Positions 51,801-63,599 of a stretch of DNA of 64,000 bases are shown in pieces. Where the stretch lies: positions 20,364,307 through 20,428,306 of the forward strand of contig NC_026661.2 in the NCBI RefSeq assembly GCF_000004075.3, in the 5' to 3' direction. The stretch is from Cucumis sativus. Lineage: Eukaryota > Streptophyta > Magnoliopsida > Cucurbitales > Cucurbitaceae. How positions within the stretch are numbered: position 1 is the first letter of the stretch; every line of letters starts with the position of its first letter. Below the pieces are notes generated by a model. It was not told the origin of the DNA. It was given only the letters and a program-made list of their open reading frames with translations, and did not search any database. Both the position numbers and the translations under genes were made by a program.

Positions 51801-53681
51801 TTGTACAAACTGCTTTCCTGCCGTATAAAATCCCTTTGCTGAGGCAGTCACTTGTATTAATTTGCCATTGCATATTTTAATCTGCACAATTATTTGCAAA
51901 AGTTAAATCGCATCAAAAGGAAAGTTCAGTTCTTCAGCAAGAGCATCTTCTTAACAAATCACTCAAAAGAACAGCACCTGCATTCCAAAGTAATCTCCCT
52001 CGCGCTTTTCATCTACTGCGCCTTTCAAGTTGCATCTTTTCAATTCTGGGAAGCATACAGAGAACAAAAACTTTTTGTCAATGGAAAAGCAACTTATCTT
52101 TTGTCACATTGATCCCTGTTCCATTTTTCGTCAGCAGTTGTGAGACTAGAAAACAAGGAAAACAACTATTCTCTAGTTTAGTAATTTCTCACTCACGTAT
52201 AATAGGAGGGGAGATGTGAGCCAGGGAGAAAAACTCAAAGAAGTCGGAGAGCTTCGGCGTCGGATGAATAGCAGCCATTCCAAGGTTGTCGGAAACAACA
52301 GAGACAGATGGCTCTGGCTGAGAAGACGGAGACCCACATCGAACTTCCGACCCCCCGTCCACAGGAGAAGAGGAATTCAAATTGGCATGATTATGAACTC
52401 TGCTATTCTTCTTCGTCCGAGACTCCGGCGTCGAGGCGCGCCTCGGCTTGCAGAACCTAGTGGTGCAGGTCACAATGTCCAGCAGCCTCCGAACATGAGC
52501 CACAGCTTGAGCTTCATTGGAGTAGTCCTCTATAAATACACACAAATACCAATCAGATTATGAACAAGTAAAAACTGATCGAAAAACAGTTAAACTTCCA
52601 ATACTTTTTAGAACCCAATTCTGTGCAGTGTTGTTATCATCCGATGCATATTTTCTCAGAAACAAAGAGCAAAAAATTCCACCAGGTATATATATTTTAT
52701 ATATAATTTGCAAATTATTAGAGAAAATTGCTTTTCTTTTTTCCTCTTTCTTTGTACATTTTGGCATTTACTTTAAAGGCAGTATTTACCAAATTTAGGT
52801 TCGAAAAGACAGACACCTTTTTTATACCAAGAATCAAGTAAAGATTCCAAATAAACTTTTCCACTGTTCTTAAATTCTTATTCATTCTCCTAAATAAAAT
52901 GCCACTTCTTTAACATCAAACCCACTTTTCTTGATGACCAAAAAGGCAAAAATGTCACAATCTTGATATAATTTAATCTAAAGAGACAAAATGAATGAAA
53001 AGAAACAATAAAGATTGAAATGGTGGCTGATGAATAATGACGATGATGATGATGCAAGTTTAGCACTACCATTACTTACCTTCAACCATTTTTAACAAAC
53101 AAGGTTTGAGATTAGCAATCTCCATTTTGTCACTTAACTTCTGCCCCTTGACCTGTAAAGAAAAAAAATAATAATAAAAAACCATAGAGTATAAGAATAA
53201 AGAAAACATACACATTAACCAATAAATAATAAAGTGAGAGAAAACCTCATGGGATAAAGAATAATTTGTTAGGTGACATGTCTCTACATTCTGAGCCAAC
53301 AATCTCCTCACATCCAGAATCTTATCAGTGGTGATACCCTGTAACAAAAATCAAAAACCCCAACAAACCCCTCTTAAAATAAACTTAAAAGAACAACAAA
53401 TTACAAAAAGAAAAGAAAAAAAATGCCAGAAATGACAAAACAAACCTTAAGAACAACTTGGGATTCATAAGGAGTAAGAACAGTAATGTCAACAACACTG
53501 GGAATCACTACACATTGAGGAAGCAAAATGAAGAAAAATTAGGCAAAACCCAAAACTAAAATTGGAAAATAACATTATTTAGAAAAGGGGATTATCACTT
53601 AGAAACCCAACCTTTCTCTTCTTTCTTCTTCTTTTCAGATTTTGCTTTGTTGGGCTTTCCTCTGTTAGACCTTGGAGCCAT
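45824..53681 (-). CDS. CLU/TPR protein of the REC/TSS family, 22 coding exons, 1703 residues
   Basis: Exon ends on the minus strand: 53681-53612, 53507-53446, 53338-53246, 53152-53080, 52529-52197, 52045-51978, 51881-51750, 51628-51587, 51489-50962, 50863-50709, 50619-50142, 50062-50000, 49909-49808, 49725-49309, 49193-49092, 48805-48701, 48579-48446, 48374-48191, 48085-47954, 47845-47733, 47647-47566, 47467-45824; the sum is 1704 codons with the stop. The Lys-rich start ([12 protein letters not shown]) precedes a ubiquitin-like/CLU N-terminal region ([13 protein letters not shown]). The CLU domain follows ([40 protein letters not shown]), then [20 protein letters not shown], then TPRs at about 900-1090 ([44 protein letters not shown]). 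A long disordered tail carries DDGWQEA and [12 protein letters not shown] and ends SICASVR. Arabidopsis relatives (REC1-3; REC2 is TSS) set chloroplast compartment size; other CLU proteins bind mRNAs for mitochondria. The orthologue within the group is not assigned. Confidence 0.93.
51489..51587 (-). other. GC-AG intron in the REC/TSS gene
   Basis: Exon 51628-51587 ends EHNK with AACAAG|GCAAGT, and the next exon begins TTTGGTAACC after TTTAG. Only this junction keeps the family sequence [13 protein letters not shown] in frame. AAG|GCAAGT is the textbook GC-donor consensus. Confidence 0.8.
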
Positions 53682-53964
53682 ATCCTAGACTCCTTTTTTT
53701 CAGATTGAAAGACCAATAAAAATAAAAAGTTTCAAGTGTATTAAGAAAATTCCTGATGACCCAAATGAACAAAAATCATGAGTAGTAAATTCAGCTGAGA
53801 TTAAGGGGAAAAGAGAAAAGAGGTCGTGAGGGGAAATGAGGAAATGGGTAATGAGAGAAACAAAGAAAGATGGTATATCATGAAAGTTTGAGTGAGTGAG
53901 TGAATAGAGAAGTGATTGAAATTCAAAAAAAACAAAAAAAACAAAGAAAAAAAAAGAAAAAAAA

Positions 53965-53998
53965 GAAAGAAGAAGAAGAAGAAGAAGAAGAAGAAGAT
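53965..53998. repeat. (GAA)n microsatellite in the REC/TSS leader or promoter
   Basis: About ten GAA triplets on the plus strand (CTT/TTC on the sense strand) lie about 285-315 bases upstream of the REC/TSS start codon, after a 50-base A-rich run. CT/TTC-rich leaders are common in plant 5'UTRs. Confidence 0.85.
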
Positions 53999-54049
53999 AG
54001 GATAAGGAAAAGGTATTTTGGGTTTCACTCTCTTATCTCTAGGATTTTG

Positions 54050-57000
54050 AGAGCAATACTAGCCTCTCCTTCTCGCTGATGGCTTGATTTCACTCAAATT
54101 CTTTAAAATTATTTTATAAAAAGAAAATAAAGTTTCATAGAGAGAGCGTTTGTGATGCACATGTGATTGGAGGTTTTTGAAGAGGGAAAAGAAAGAAGAG
54201 ACGACGGAGAGAAGAAAACAAAAAAGGTTGAAAGAAGAGGATGAGAAAGAACGGTTGAGTGATTGACACATGGAAATGGAGAAAGATGAGCCGTTCATCT
54301 TTTGTTTTATAGGATGTTTTGTAACATCTAGATTTTCTCACCAATTGGGCGGAAGGAATTATGGACCGCTCATTAAAATGTTTCTTCCAATTTTAGGAAT
54401 CACACACCCAATCTCCTTCTCCAATCTCATTCTTCTTACTTCAATTCATTTACATTTCCTTAATTACACCTTACCCTTCCTTACTCTCACATCAATTCTT
54501 CTTTTCTCCATTCAAAAATTTAAAAAAAAAAAAAAAAACTTACATGGTATAACCATAATACGTATTGTATTACATACCTATTCGATTCTAAATTAATGTC
54601 ATGCAATGGTACGTTGTAAAAAATAGGTGAAAATTTAATGGATTTAGAAAAGTGAAAGTGGTTTAATTTAATAAATGGAAGGTTTACAAATTTTAATTAT
54701 TAATTGTTAGAATGGGTTGTTTTTGTGTAATGTGATTAGTGAAATAATGTGAAAAGATGTTTTGCATGTTGGAGTGTACATGTTGCGTTTTTAATATGGA
54801 AAACAAAGATTGATGAGTCATTCATTTTTACTTGTACAAGTAGGAATCTAATTACATGAGAATTTGAGATCAATATTTGACATATCTATTGAGTGATTCA
54901 CATCAACGTCTCTTCCTTCTTTCTTCTTATTATTTTTTTTGGAAAATGATCTTGTGTTTGTATTGTGTATGTAGTAGTAGTAGGTGAAACCAAAGAGTAG
55001 TCGTTTCAGATAATGGGTATCGGATTATAGATAAGATGTGTATTACCATTTTTGAAAAACTGATAGTTTGATTCTTAGATAGACAAAAAAATTAAAATAG
55101 AATCTTGTAACGGTACGTCGCAAACGAAAATTAAGTATTGAAGTCTTAAAAGAAAAAGAAAACAAAATAAAATTTATGATTTCTTTCCTAAATTTCATAG
55201 TAGAGTTGTCGCCACGTGTGAGCATAATAGATTGAAAAACCAAGCTAACGAACTTTGGTTTGGGAAATCGAGAGAAGTCGGTTTCGAAAAGCTTCAAATT
55301 GATCATTTTCATTGTAATTATTAAACCGACGCGACAGATCAACCCTTACTCATCGATATCAAGATCACACTTTACTAAACTGAATATGGTCGATCCGGGA
55401 TCGATTTTGTCAAAAAAAAAAATAATAATAACAACCAACTTTGATCGATCGATGATCATCCCTAAAAAGAAAATTCAAAATTGACTTGATTTTTAAGTTA
55501 AAAATGGAAAGTAGAGAACAAAAGTAAATAGATTTCCCTAAACAAATAGCAAAAATAATTAGTTAATATAATAATCCAATTATTTTCACATGCATATATT
55601 AAATTTTATAAATATTTTACTTGATGTGTTATTAACCTATTTAATTATCGTCTTTAATATAATTCAATTCAACTTAAAATACATATTCTTACAAATTTCA
55701 TAACTAAAAAGATATATTTAAGAAGGATTAGAAATCAAATCTAATTTTATTTTATGACCACCGTCCACCATTCTTTGATCATACGACAAAGTATAAATCA
55801 AACTACTTGGATTTTACTCAAGAGCGTGATGGACTACTCTTTTAAGCTAAGCATGTTTAATTTTGAAGTTTACATGATCGAGCAACCAAAGAAGAAGGTG
55901 CACATTGTTGGTATAAATAGTAACTTTTAATTTTTTAAGTCTTTCTTATTTTTATCTCTAATTCAAATGTGATATTGATTCATTAACGTCAATTCCTAAT
56001 ATCGGAGTGTTACATGTACTTTGTAACACGTACCTCGTAGTTTATTGTGCAGTTTTTCGAGAATCTTCATTAAATTAAAATTTTGATTGTTAAAATAATG
56101 ATGGATAAATAGTACTAAGACTAATACTACTAAATGACCACATGGATCTAAGTGATTAAATATGAAAAATTGTCATAAAATTCACATTATGTTTGGTAGC
56201 TTAGCCAAGAAGATCAATGGGGAGTTTGGGAATTATTCCTACGAACAATAAATATGGAATCAATTGAAATTATAGAAACTATGAGTCAAACGAAGGGTAG
56301 GTTATCACTAAATGCATTTTATTTCTTGGAAGTGTATATTCTTTTATTTGTTAGGTTGTTCATAGGTTAATTGAGTTCGGATTGCTAATTTTGTGTTTTT
56401 AAATGTTCAACGTTAGTTTATGTATTTTTCAAGAGTTTTTAAAATTTATTACCCTTAATTTTTCTATAAAATGTAAATATTTTGTCAAATGTTTTACTTT
56501 TAACAAAAAAAAATTTTAACTTTATTACACTTCTCGAAATTTCTATCGAAATTTTGGTAAAATTGAGATCACCTCGATATCTCCATCGACATCAACATTT
56601 TAAACTACTTTCAATTAAAAAAGAAAACTATTTTGTTCTTTTTATATATATTTTTTTTTCTTTTCTACTCTTAACAACTATGATTGATGGAAACCAAAAG
56701 CATTACATCCATATCCAATATTGATGAACTAAAATATTTATAGCAAAAAGGACTTAAAATTTTTAGATAAAATTTGAAATTAAGCTAGTAAATATTTTTA
56801 ACAATCATATCATTTACTTACGATAACTTTTCAATAAAAAAATGCAATTTATATTTGCAATTGTGTTATATACCAAACATCTTATAAAATTAAGATGCTT
56901 TTAGAAGACCCATTAGCAAATTATCATTGTTGAAAATAAAATAAAATTGGTATTAGAATGAATCTTCATCTGACATACAAATTAGGTATTAATGTTGAAC

Positions 57001-59430
57001 CAAACATTTCAAAATATTCCACAAGAAAAGAAAAAAAAGTTCACGAGGAGGTAAAAATTCCAAGAAGTAAAATGAAACTTATGAAACCATTCAATCCAGC
57101 CTTAAAATTTTTGAAATTTCAACCATACCCTCATTTTTCTACCAAAATTCTCGCATCGCTTTTAGTATATAAAAAGAAATGAGTTTTGTAATAGGTTCAA
57201 ACCAAACAGGGATTGGGATTGGGATTTTATTGAATGTGTAGAAGAAGAAAAAACAGAAAGAAAAGTGATAGAATATGAAATAGGGTAGAGGGTAGAGAGT
57301 AGAGGGGGGAAAGAGTACTTGAGAAATAAATGGTGTTTGGGGAATTGGTAAGTTTAAAGATACCCTAAAATGGAAATGAAAACATGTGCATTTTGGAGGA
57401 AAGATAAGAAGTGGACTAACTTAGTTTAATGAACAACTAAGAACCATTGTTGGAAATGGTGATGAAGAAAAGTATTGCAATGCAATTATTGATGGATGGA
57501 AGAAAGATGATGGTCGGTAGTTGATGGTCTATGTTTTATCCATTCAGCTTCGTTTGAATTGGGTAACAATGCATTTATTCAGTTTATCTTATTACTGCCT
57601 AGTACCTACGTTTCAAACTAACGAGCTTAAACCATTTTTAAATTACTCTCGAACAATAAGAGTTGTAACGGAGTTTGAAAAGACGGTCCTTTTTTTTCTT
57701 GGCTTGTTGGGGTGTGTAGTGTAATTTGGGAATTTGGGAATTTGGGAGGAGAGGAATGATTGAATGTTTCGAGGTACAAAAAGGGACCACGGCGAGGTTT
57801 GATTCCTTTGGAGACCCTTTGTAACTATTCCGTCCATCACATTTTACCTAGTTGCAACCTCTTCTTTTAGTTGGAGTCTTGTCGAGCCAAAATACCTCAA
57901 TTCTACTTGAGGAATAAGAAAAACAACGTAATAATTAAAGTTGGAAATGGAAAACTCTCAAATTTGAGAAAAATCACCGGCCACAGAGTGGAAAATTATT
58001 ACAATCATACACGATATTTTTCACTCCTCATCTTCAATTACAAAATCACTATCTTCAAAACTTTTGACTACTCACACCCTTTTTCACGCTTAAATCAGAA
58101 CATACTAAAGAAATTTTAGTATTTAGTTTGAGTCGATACAAAAAAGTTTAAAGTGTATTAGATTGAGACATTTGTTCTTTTTCAAAACTTTGAACGTGAA
58201 CAAAATTCACTGCAACAACAAGTGAATAATGAACCCTAAACACTTTCGTGAAACGTGTTTGGCTGTGATTCAATTATAAAAATAAAATCTAGTTTATAGT
58301 TATCACATTAACACTAAACTTATTTTCACAAGAAAAACATGTTTAGTTTTGTGATTTCATTTTCTCTCTCCAAAATAGTCTTTGATTATTAAAAATGGTT
58401 TTGGTCCAATTCAAACAAACAAAAAAAAGGTTGATTGTTGTTGATGCTACCGTCCACAATTGTTTTCATTATGGCTGAAAATTGTGTTTTTAATAAGAAA
58501 ATCATATCAACCTTTTGTTTTTATTTTCTTCTTTCCTATTTCTTATGAGATGTGGCATTGAATTGTGTTTCAAACACTTGATTTTGTATTTAGAATTTAA
58601 TCTGAGAATTCAAGTAAGAAAAGTAAAAATCATGATCAAGGAGTTGAGAGACAATAAACATAGATTTCATAAGCAAAACGAAAAAGAAAATATTTGGATG
58701 TAAGAGTTATATGTTGGTGTTAATTAATACCATAGACTAAAATAACTCAATCAAGTGTTTTGTTTTTGAAAATTTTATGAGCTAAAATAAAATAATAACA
58801 AAATTTGGATTTCATCTGGTAATGATTTTGGTTTTAGTAGTATGTTTTTAATGGTTTCCTACTAAATTAGAAACAAGAATTAAATTATGAAAACAAAACT
58901 ACTTTAACCTTGATTTTTGACAAACAGTAGCGAACAAAACAAATAAATCTAATCTAGTTTAAAAAATCATACGGTAACGAAACCAAAATTTAAAAATCAA
59001 AATAAAACAAATAAAGATTAAAAAAAACAGGATTAAAACCTAGATAATTCACTATGGTTGGAAGGAATTAGAATATTCAACAAAGAAGATGGCTTAGAAT
59101 AGATGGATGAGAAAATCAAGGACAGTGGGGGGGTTGTAGAAAAGTACAGAGATTAACTTAGCAGAGAGAGAAGTTAATTGGACAAATTAGAAAGGAATTA
59201 AAGAAGTTGATGTATGCACCTAAGATTCCCTTGAAATGGACGCCCCTATAGTGTATTTTTCCTCCTAATTATATCCTCCAGTTTCCTAGATATACGTGGA
59301 AGAAATATTCATCTCTCATGTATGGGTGATGAACCATTGATGTAAATGCATACTAAATAACTATGTTTATATAAAGCACAATAAAATTACCAGGAATCTT
59401 GAGATGGCAATGCAAATTCCCGTGTAAAGT
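54050..59430. other. 5.4 kb AT-rich intergenic region
   Basis: No convincing gene. It holds the REC/TSS promoter side at the left, a dispersed repeat copy at about 55,250-55,490, poly(A) runs, and short open stretches with low-complexity translations. A patch near 57,190-57,320 (GGGATTGGGATTGGGATT and GGTAGAGGGTAGAGAGTAGAGG) is locally repetitive. I see no tRNA, retroelement ends or transposase. Confidence 0.55.
55250..55490 (+). repeat. Dispersed repeat, copy 2 (partner near 11.3 kb)
   Basis: It contains GGTTTCGAAAAGCTTCAAATTGA, then a spacer, then AACCGACGCGACAGATCAACCC followed by TTACTCATCGATATC, in the same order and orientation as the copy at about 11,283-11,400. The middle and tail differ in length. 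No coding capacity. Confidence 0.55.
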
Positions 59431-59431
59431 T

Positions 59432-61137
59432 TCAGGAAAACGACCGCAGAGCCTCGATGACGACCTTCTCGTGCCTGTTTATCATAAAAAAAAAAAACTT
59501 AAGACAATAAAAAGAAGTCAACCAAGAGGTAAGAAACTTTTGAAACTTGAAAGTTACATGCAATAATGCAAATGAGATATAGTTTGTACCAGTCTTCTTG
59601 GGCCATATGGCCAGCTCCTTCAAGCAACTTGAGCTGGATTGTTGTTGAGTTATGATTTTTTTGAAACTCTTTACCAATGGACTGAGGTAGATACTTGTCT
59701 GAAAATGCCCCAAAGATCAAGGCTTGATTTGTCCCATCCCATCTGTGACCCATAATAGTTTTTGTTATTTATTAATGATGAGCTTTTCTTCTTTTTCATG
59801 TGAGCCTAATTTTTCATCCTGACATTAAAGCAGAAAAGAAGTCACCAGCATACGCTGAACCATTTTATTACAGCCTGACATTCATGCATTTCGAAGTGGT
59901 TTGGTTTCAGAATGTGTTAATTTTTTGGGTAAATTTTTAGGCCATCATAACCATTTGGTTTTTTTTTGGAATTTCAAAGCTTAAAAACAGTAGCTACTTA
60001 CTTTTTTTTTCTTTTACAAATGAAAACTAAATAGAATTTGATTAAGAATTCAAACAGTTGTGAAAAATGGGGAGAAAGCAAGTTTTATTTTCAAAAATCA
60101 AAAATAAAAAACTAAATAGTTACGAATTCTTTTTTTCAGAACTGCCAAAAAGAAAGAAGTTTTTCAGATCTTGACAAATTACCATTCAATATCTTAGTTC
60201 TAGGGTAAAGCCTCATTTGTCACTCAGACTTTTATAATTGTCTATTTTTCTTCTCCTAGATGTAACATATTCTACTCTGGAGAATTATTTATAAGGCCAT
60301 TTATTTCAATATTTGACATCAATATGGCACAAGAAATAGACAATAAATCAACATCAGCCCAATGAAAACATTTAGTTAAATGCTACTTTTGGAAGAATAT
60401 TATCAAGATACTAAGAACAGATACTATTTTATGTTAATTTCGGTTTCAACTTTTGTTCCTAACGATGTAGTATTAAATTTTAAAGATAAAAGATTAAAAT
60501 GAATTTTATATAAAGTTCAATGACCTGAAATGAGATTTGGAAATAAAAACGAACTTTTATTATGAAAATTTTATTGTGTGGTCTCGTTTTCATTTGCGGT
60601 TGCCAACGTATTAATAAAATGTTGAATGATAAATGACGCGACAGTAACAAATTAATAACATCCAAAAATAGTTTAATGTAAAATAAGGAGGTAACAAGAG
60701 AAAAGCTAACCTCCCAGAAGCAAAGCCAGCAGTTATCTTGACTAAAAATACCATTGAAATTAGCTTCTCTTGCTGCTTCAAGAAAAGCTGAAAAGAAGGG
60801 GAAAGAAGAAAATTATGGGGTTAGTCTGTTTTCAGGTTTTAAGATTTTGGAATCTTGATAAGAAGAATGTTTAATGCAGTTTAAATCTTTAAACATTACC
60901 TTAGCAAGACCCTGAACATGAGAACTCCATAGCTATAAGATTGTGTTGAAGCGCTCCATAAAGGAAGACTATAGTTCCCCGCCAGCTTTTGGAAGACCCC
61001 ACAAGATCAAAAGAATTCTCAATGCCTATTATTGAACGTATTAACTTGGAAGTAGCAGAAACGACATACCAGTCTCTCTAACAAACCATCTGAATTTCCC
61101 ATCAAGATTCTCAATGTTGTGGAATTTGGCTGTAGTA
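59432..61137 (-). pseudogene. Decayed alpha/beta-hydrolase (plastid At1g52510-like)
   Basis: Fragments in order on the minus strand: about 61,137-61,067 (FHNIENLDGKFRWFVRET), about 61,034-60,900 (GIENSFDL...SWRGTIVFLYGA, then TQSYSYGVLM), about 60,787-60,713 (FLEAAREANFNG, then KITAGFASG), about 59,740-59,585 (RWDGTNQALIFGAFSDKYLP, then LLEGAGHMAQEDW) and 59,475-59,432 (HEKVVIEALRSFS and stop). The family expects GTIVFLHGAPTQSYSYR followed by about 120-150 residues containing the nucleophile elbow; that whole middle part is absent. Two frame breaks are seen, near 60,949 (within the GAPTQ equivalent) and near 60,737 (within the FSQI equivalent). The acid (SDKYLP) and histidine (GAGHM) regions survive. 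Splice sites of the remaining exons are still recognisable, so this looks like a former multi-exon gene or duplicate rather than a processed copy. Confidence 0.75.
59760..60710. other. Large intron-like or spacer segment within the hydrolase relic
   Basis: AT-rich sequence of about 950 bases between two recognisable hydrolase exons. Nothing gene-like is visible inside it. Confidence 0.45.
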
Positions 61138-61354
61138 GTGAAGTGTATTGGTCATTTGAAGTTATGAATTTGTGTTAATACTGAATGAAATAAATTTTGA
61201 ACGCTTTCTTTTGTCAGGTGGAATTGTGAAAATTTTGTGTTTTTTTCTTGAATACAAATACTTGCGTCGATTACTTGTGGATTTAGATATTAGTAAACAG
61301 CTAGAAAGAGTTGAGTTTAGAGAGGGAGGCTATTGATTTAAGAATTCAAGGCCA

Positions 61355-63589
61355 TCACCAGTAATCTTTACACGAACATAAACCATGTTTGAAATGGTGG
61401 AATCTGGTTCTGTCCCTAACAATTACTTCTCTATTATACACCTTTGAGACTAACTTTGCCATATTGTGACAATCCATGCACATTCGAAGGTTCTTTGTGA
61501 TTCTAATTGTGACCCCAGGCGGGGAATTAATGAGTCCAAAAGCAATGGCCAATTTCTCACTATGACGAAAGACTGAGTTCTCTTTATCCTCTTCTGCTAT
61601 GTCAAGGAACACTTCTGAGATATCAGGTGAATATCCTGCAAGTTTCAGGTCTTGGGTCATTTTATCCAACTTGGCATCAATATTTTTAGTTTGAGGGTGT
61701 GATCGGTCTCCAGCTACAAATTCGTGAACCCTGCCATTCATCTCTATCAAACTGCAACCGGGTGTTTTTTTTATTCCTTTGTCCATCATCATCTGTCTCA
61801 ATTCTCGCAGGTCATTCCATCTTTTGCATGCTGCATATATATTACACAGGAGAACATAGACAGCACCATTGTCAGGCTCCAACTCAAGAATCTGCTTCAC
61901 AACCATTTCAGCCATATCGGATTCTCTATAAACTCTACAACCAGCTAGAAGAGCTCCCCAGACAATGGAATTGGCTTTTATTGGCATGTTCTCGATGACT
62001 TCATAGGCTTCTTTTAGACGACCAGCTCTAGCAAGAAGATCAACCAGACAACCATAGTGTGCTATATTGGGTTCAATACCGTGTTGGGATGTCATCCTAA
62101 GAAAATACTTACGACCTTTGTCTACCAGGCCAGTGTGAGTGCAAGCAGAAAGAACACCAATGTAAGTAATCTCATCTGGCAAAATTGAAGCTTTTAGCAT
62201 GTTAGAAAACATGTCAAGAGCTTTCTCACCATGGCCATTGACTGCAAGGCCAACTATCATGGCTGTCCATGTAAACTTGTCTCTCTGGCTCATCTCTCTG
62301 AATATACTTTCTGCTTTGTCAACATCTCCACACTTAAAGTACATGTCTATCAAAGCATTTCTAACAAATAGGTCATTCTTGATCTTGTTCCGGTCGATGT
62401 AAGTTCTTATCCATTCTCCTAACTCTAGGGCCCCTAAATGTGCACAAGCAGTTAGAACGCTGACCATAGTGAACTCATCAGGCTTTACATTGGTTGCTTG
62501 CATATTGCGGAACAGTTCCAATGCTTCTTTGAATCGGTTTGAACGGATATATCCATCGATCATGGCAGTCCATGAAACATAGTCTTTCTCTGGCATCTTG
62601 TCGAAGTAGTTACGAGCAACATCAATTTCTCCCAAGTTGGTAAACCCAGATACAATTGTCGTCCAAGAAATGATATCTCTGTTATTCATACTCCTGAAAA
62701 TCCCAAGGGCAGAATCCATTTCCCCACAGTCAGCATACATATCAATCATAGCATTTTCAAGAACCAAATTGCTCTCAACCTTGCAGTTCTTCACATAACT
62801 ATGAACCTTCTTCCCAGTTCTTAAATCTTTCAATTTGGAGCAAGCCGACAGCACTAAAACAAGGGTCACCGTGGTGGGCAGCACTTGTTTATCCTCCATA
62901 ACAAGAAAAAGTCTTCTTGATTCCTCAAACTTACCAACTTTATTGTAAGCAGAAATTATCATGTTCCAAGTAATCACATCAGCTTTGGGACAAACATCGA
63001 AAACCCCACGAGCCGTATCAAGTTGGCCACACAAAAGATACATTTGTACCAAAGCAGTGTGAACAAAGACATTATACTGAAGCCCATGCTTTAAAACATG
63101 GCCATGAAGCTGTCTTCCATATTCCAATGCAATGTCTCTTGTAAATCCTTTGAACAGGAACGGAAAGGTGTAACGATCAGGCTTAACACCTCTCCTCAAC
63201 ATCTCCAAATACAAAGAAACTCCAAGCTGAGGAAAATCCAACCGGGAGTAGCCCCTAATCATTGTGTTCCAGATGAACAAATTGGGTTCGGGAATTTCAT
63301 CAAACAGGCGACGTGCATATTGAAAGTCACCATATTCATGAGTACAACAAAAGGTCATGACTCTGTTTTGCAGAACTGGGTTAGCATTGAGACCTTTTTT
63401 AATTGCTTGACAATGGACTTGCTGAAGCTGGTCCATGGATTCGCAGGTCTCGAGAAGAGAGATTAGAGGGTGGGTGGGTGGAGAGAACGACTTTAAAGCT
63501 GAGGAAGTAGCGGCAATGGTGGTCATTTGCTTGGGTTTTTTTACATGACGATGATGCAACAGAGTCCTGAAACGCACCGGGACTGGCAT
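61355..63589 (-). CDS. DYW-type pentatricopeptide repeat protein, 744 residues, intronless
   Basis: A single open frame codes a PLS-class PPR protein. The first 30 or so residues are rich in Arg, His and Ser without acidic residues (MPVPVRFRTLLHHRHVKK), typical of a mitochondrial or plastid transit peptide. Repeats of about 35 residues follow from about residue 75 (for example NALIDMYFKCGDVDKAESIF and PDEITYIGVLSACTHTGLV), then E and E+ motifs (VWGALLAGCRVYRESDMAE, CSLIEMNGRVHEFVAGDRSHP) and a complete DYW domain. That domain has the cytidine-deaminase signature HSEKLAIAFG plus CMDCH, and the terminal CSCKDYW. Members bind organellar RNA and carry out C-to-U editing. The last CxC and DYW residues are intact, so catalysis is plausible. 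The target cannot be read from sequence here. The absence of introns is normal for this family. Confidence 0.95.
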   Translation of the reverse strand: MPVPVRFRTLLHHRHVKKPKQMTTIAATSSALKSFSPPTHPLISLLETCESMDQLQQVHCQAIKKGLNANPVLQNRVMTFCCTHEYGDFQYARRLFDEIPEPNLFIWNTMIRGYSRLDFPQLGVSLYLEMLRRGVKPDRYTFPFLFKGFTRDIALEYGRQLHGHVLKHGLQYNVFVHTALVQMYLLCGQLDTARGVFDVCPKADVITWNMIISAYNKVGKFEESRRLFLVMEDKQVLPTTVTLVLVLSACSKLKDLRTGKKVHSYVKNCKVESNLVLENAMIDMYADCGEMDSALGIFRSMNNRDIISWTTIVSGFTNLGEIDVARNYFDKMPEKDYVSWTAMIDGYIRSNRFKEALELFRNMQATNVKPDEFTMVSVLTACAHLGALELGEWIRTYIDRNKIKNDLFVRNALIDMYFKCGDVDKAESIFREMSQRDKFTWTAMIVGLAVNGHGEKALDMFSNMLKASILPDEITYIGVLSACTHTGLVDKGRKYFLRMTSQHGIEPNIAHYGCLVDLLARAGRLKEAYEVIENMPIKANSIVWGALLAGCRVYRESDMAEMVVKQILELEPDNGAVYVLLCNIYAACKRWNDLRELRQMMMDKGIKKTPGCSLIEMNGRVHEFVAGDRSHPQTKNIDAKLDKMTQDLKLAGYSPDISEVFLDIAEEDKENSVFRHSEKLAIAFGLINSPPGVTIRITKNLRMCMDCHNMAKLVSKVYNREVIVRDRTRFHHFKHGLCSCKDYW

Positions 63590-63599
63590 GAATGTGTCG

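Noticed and set aside
54050-59430. Possible hidden gene in the long intergenic region
   Set aside because: Open stretches are short and low-complexity, without plausible splice chains or family motifs on either strand.
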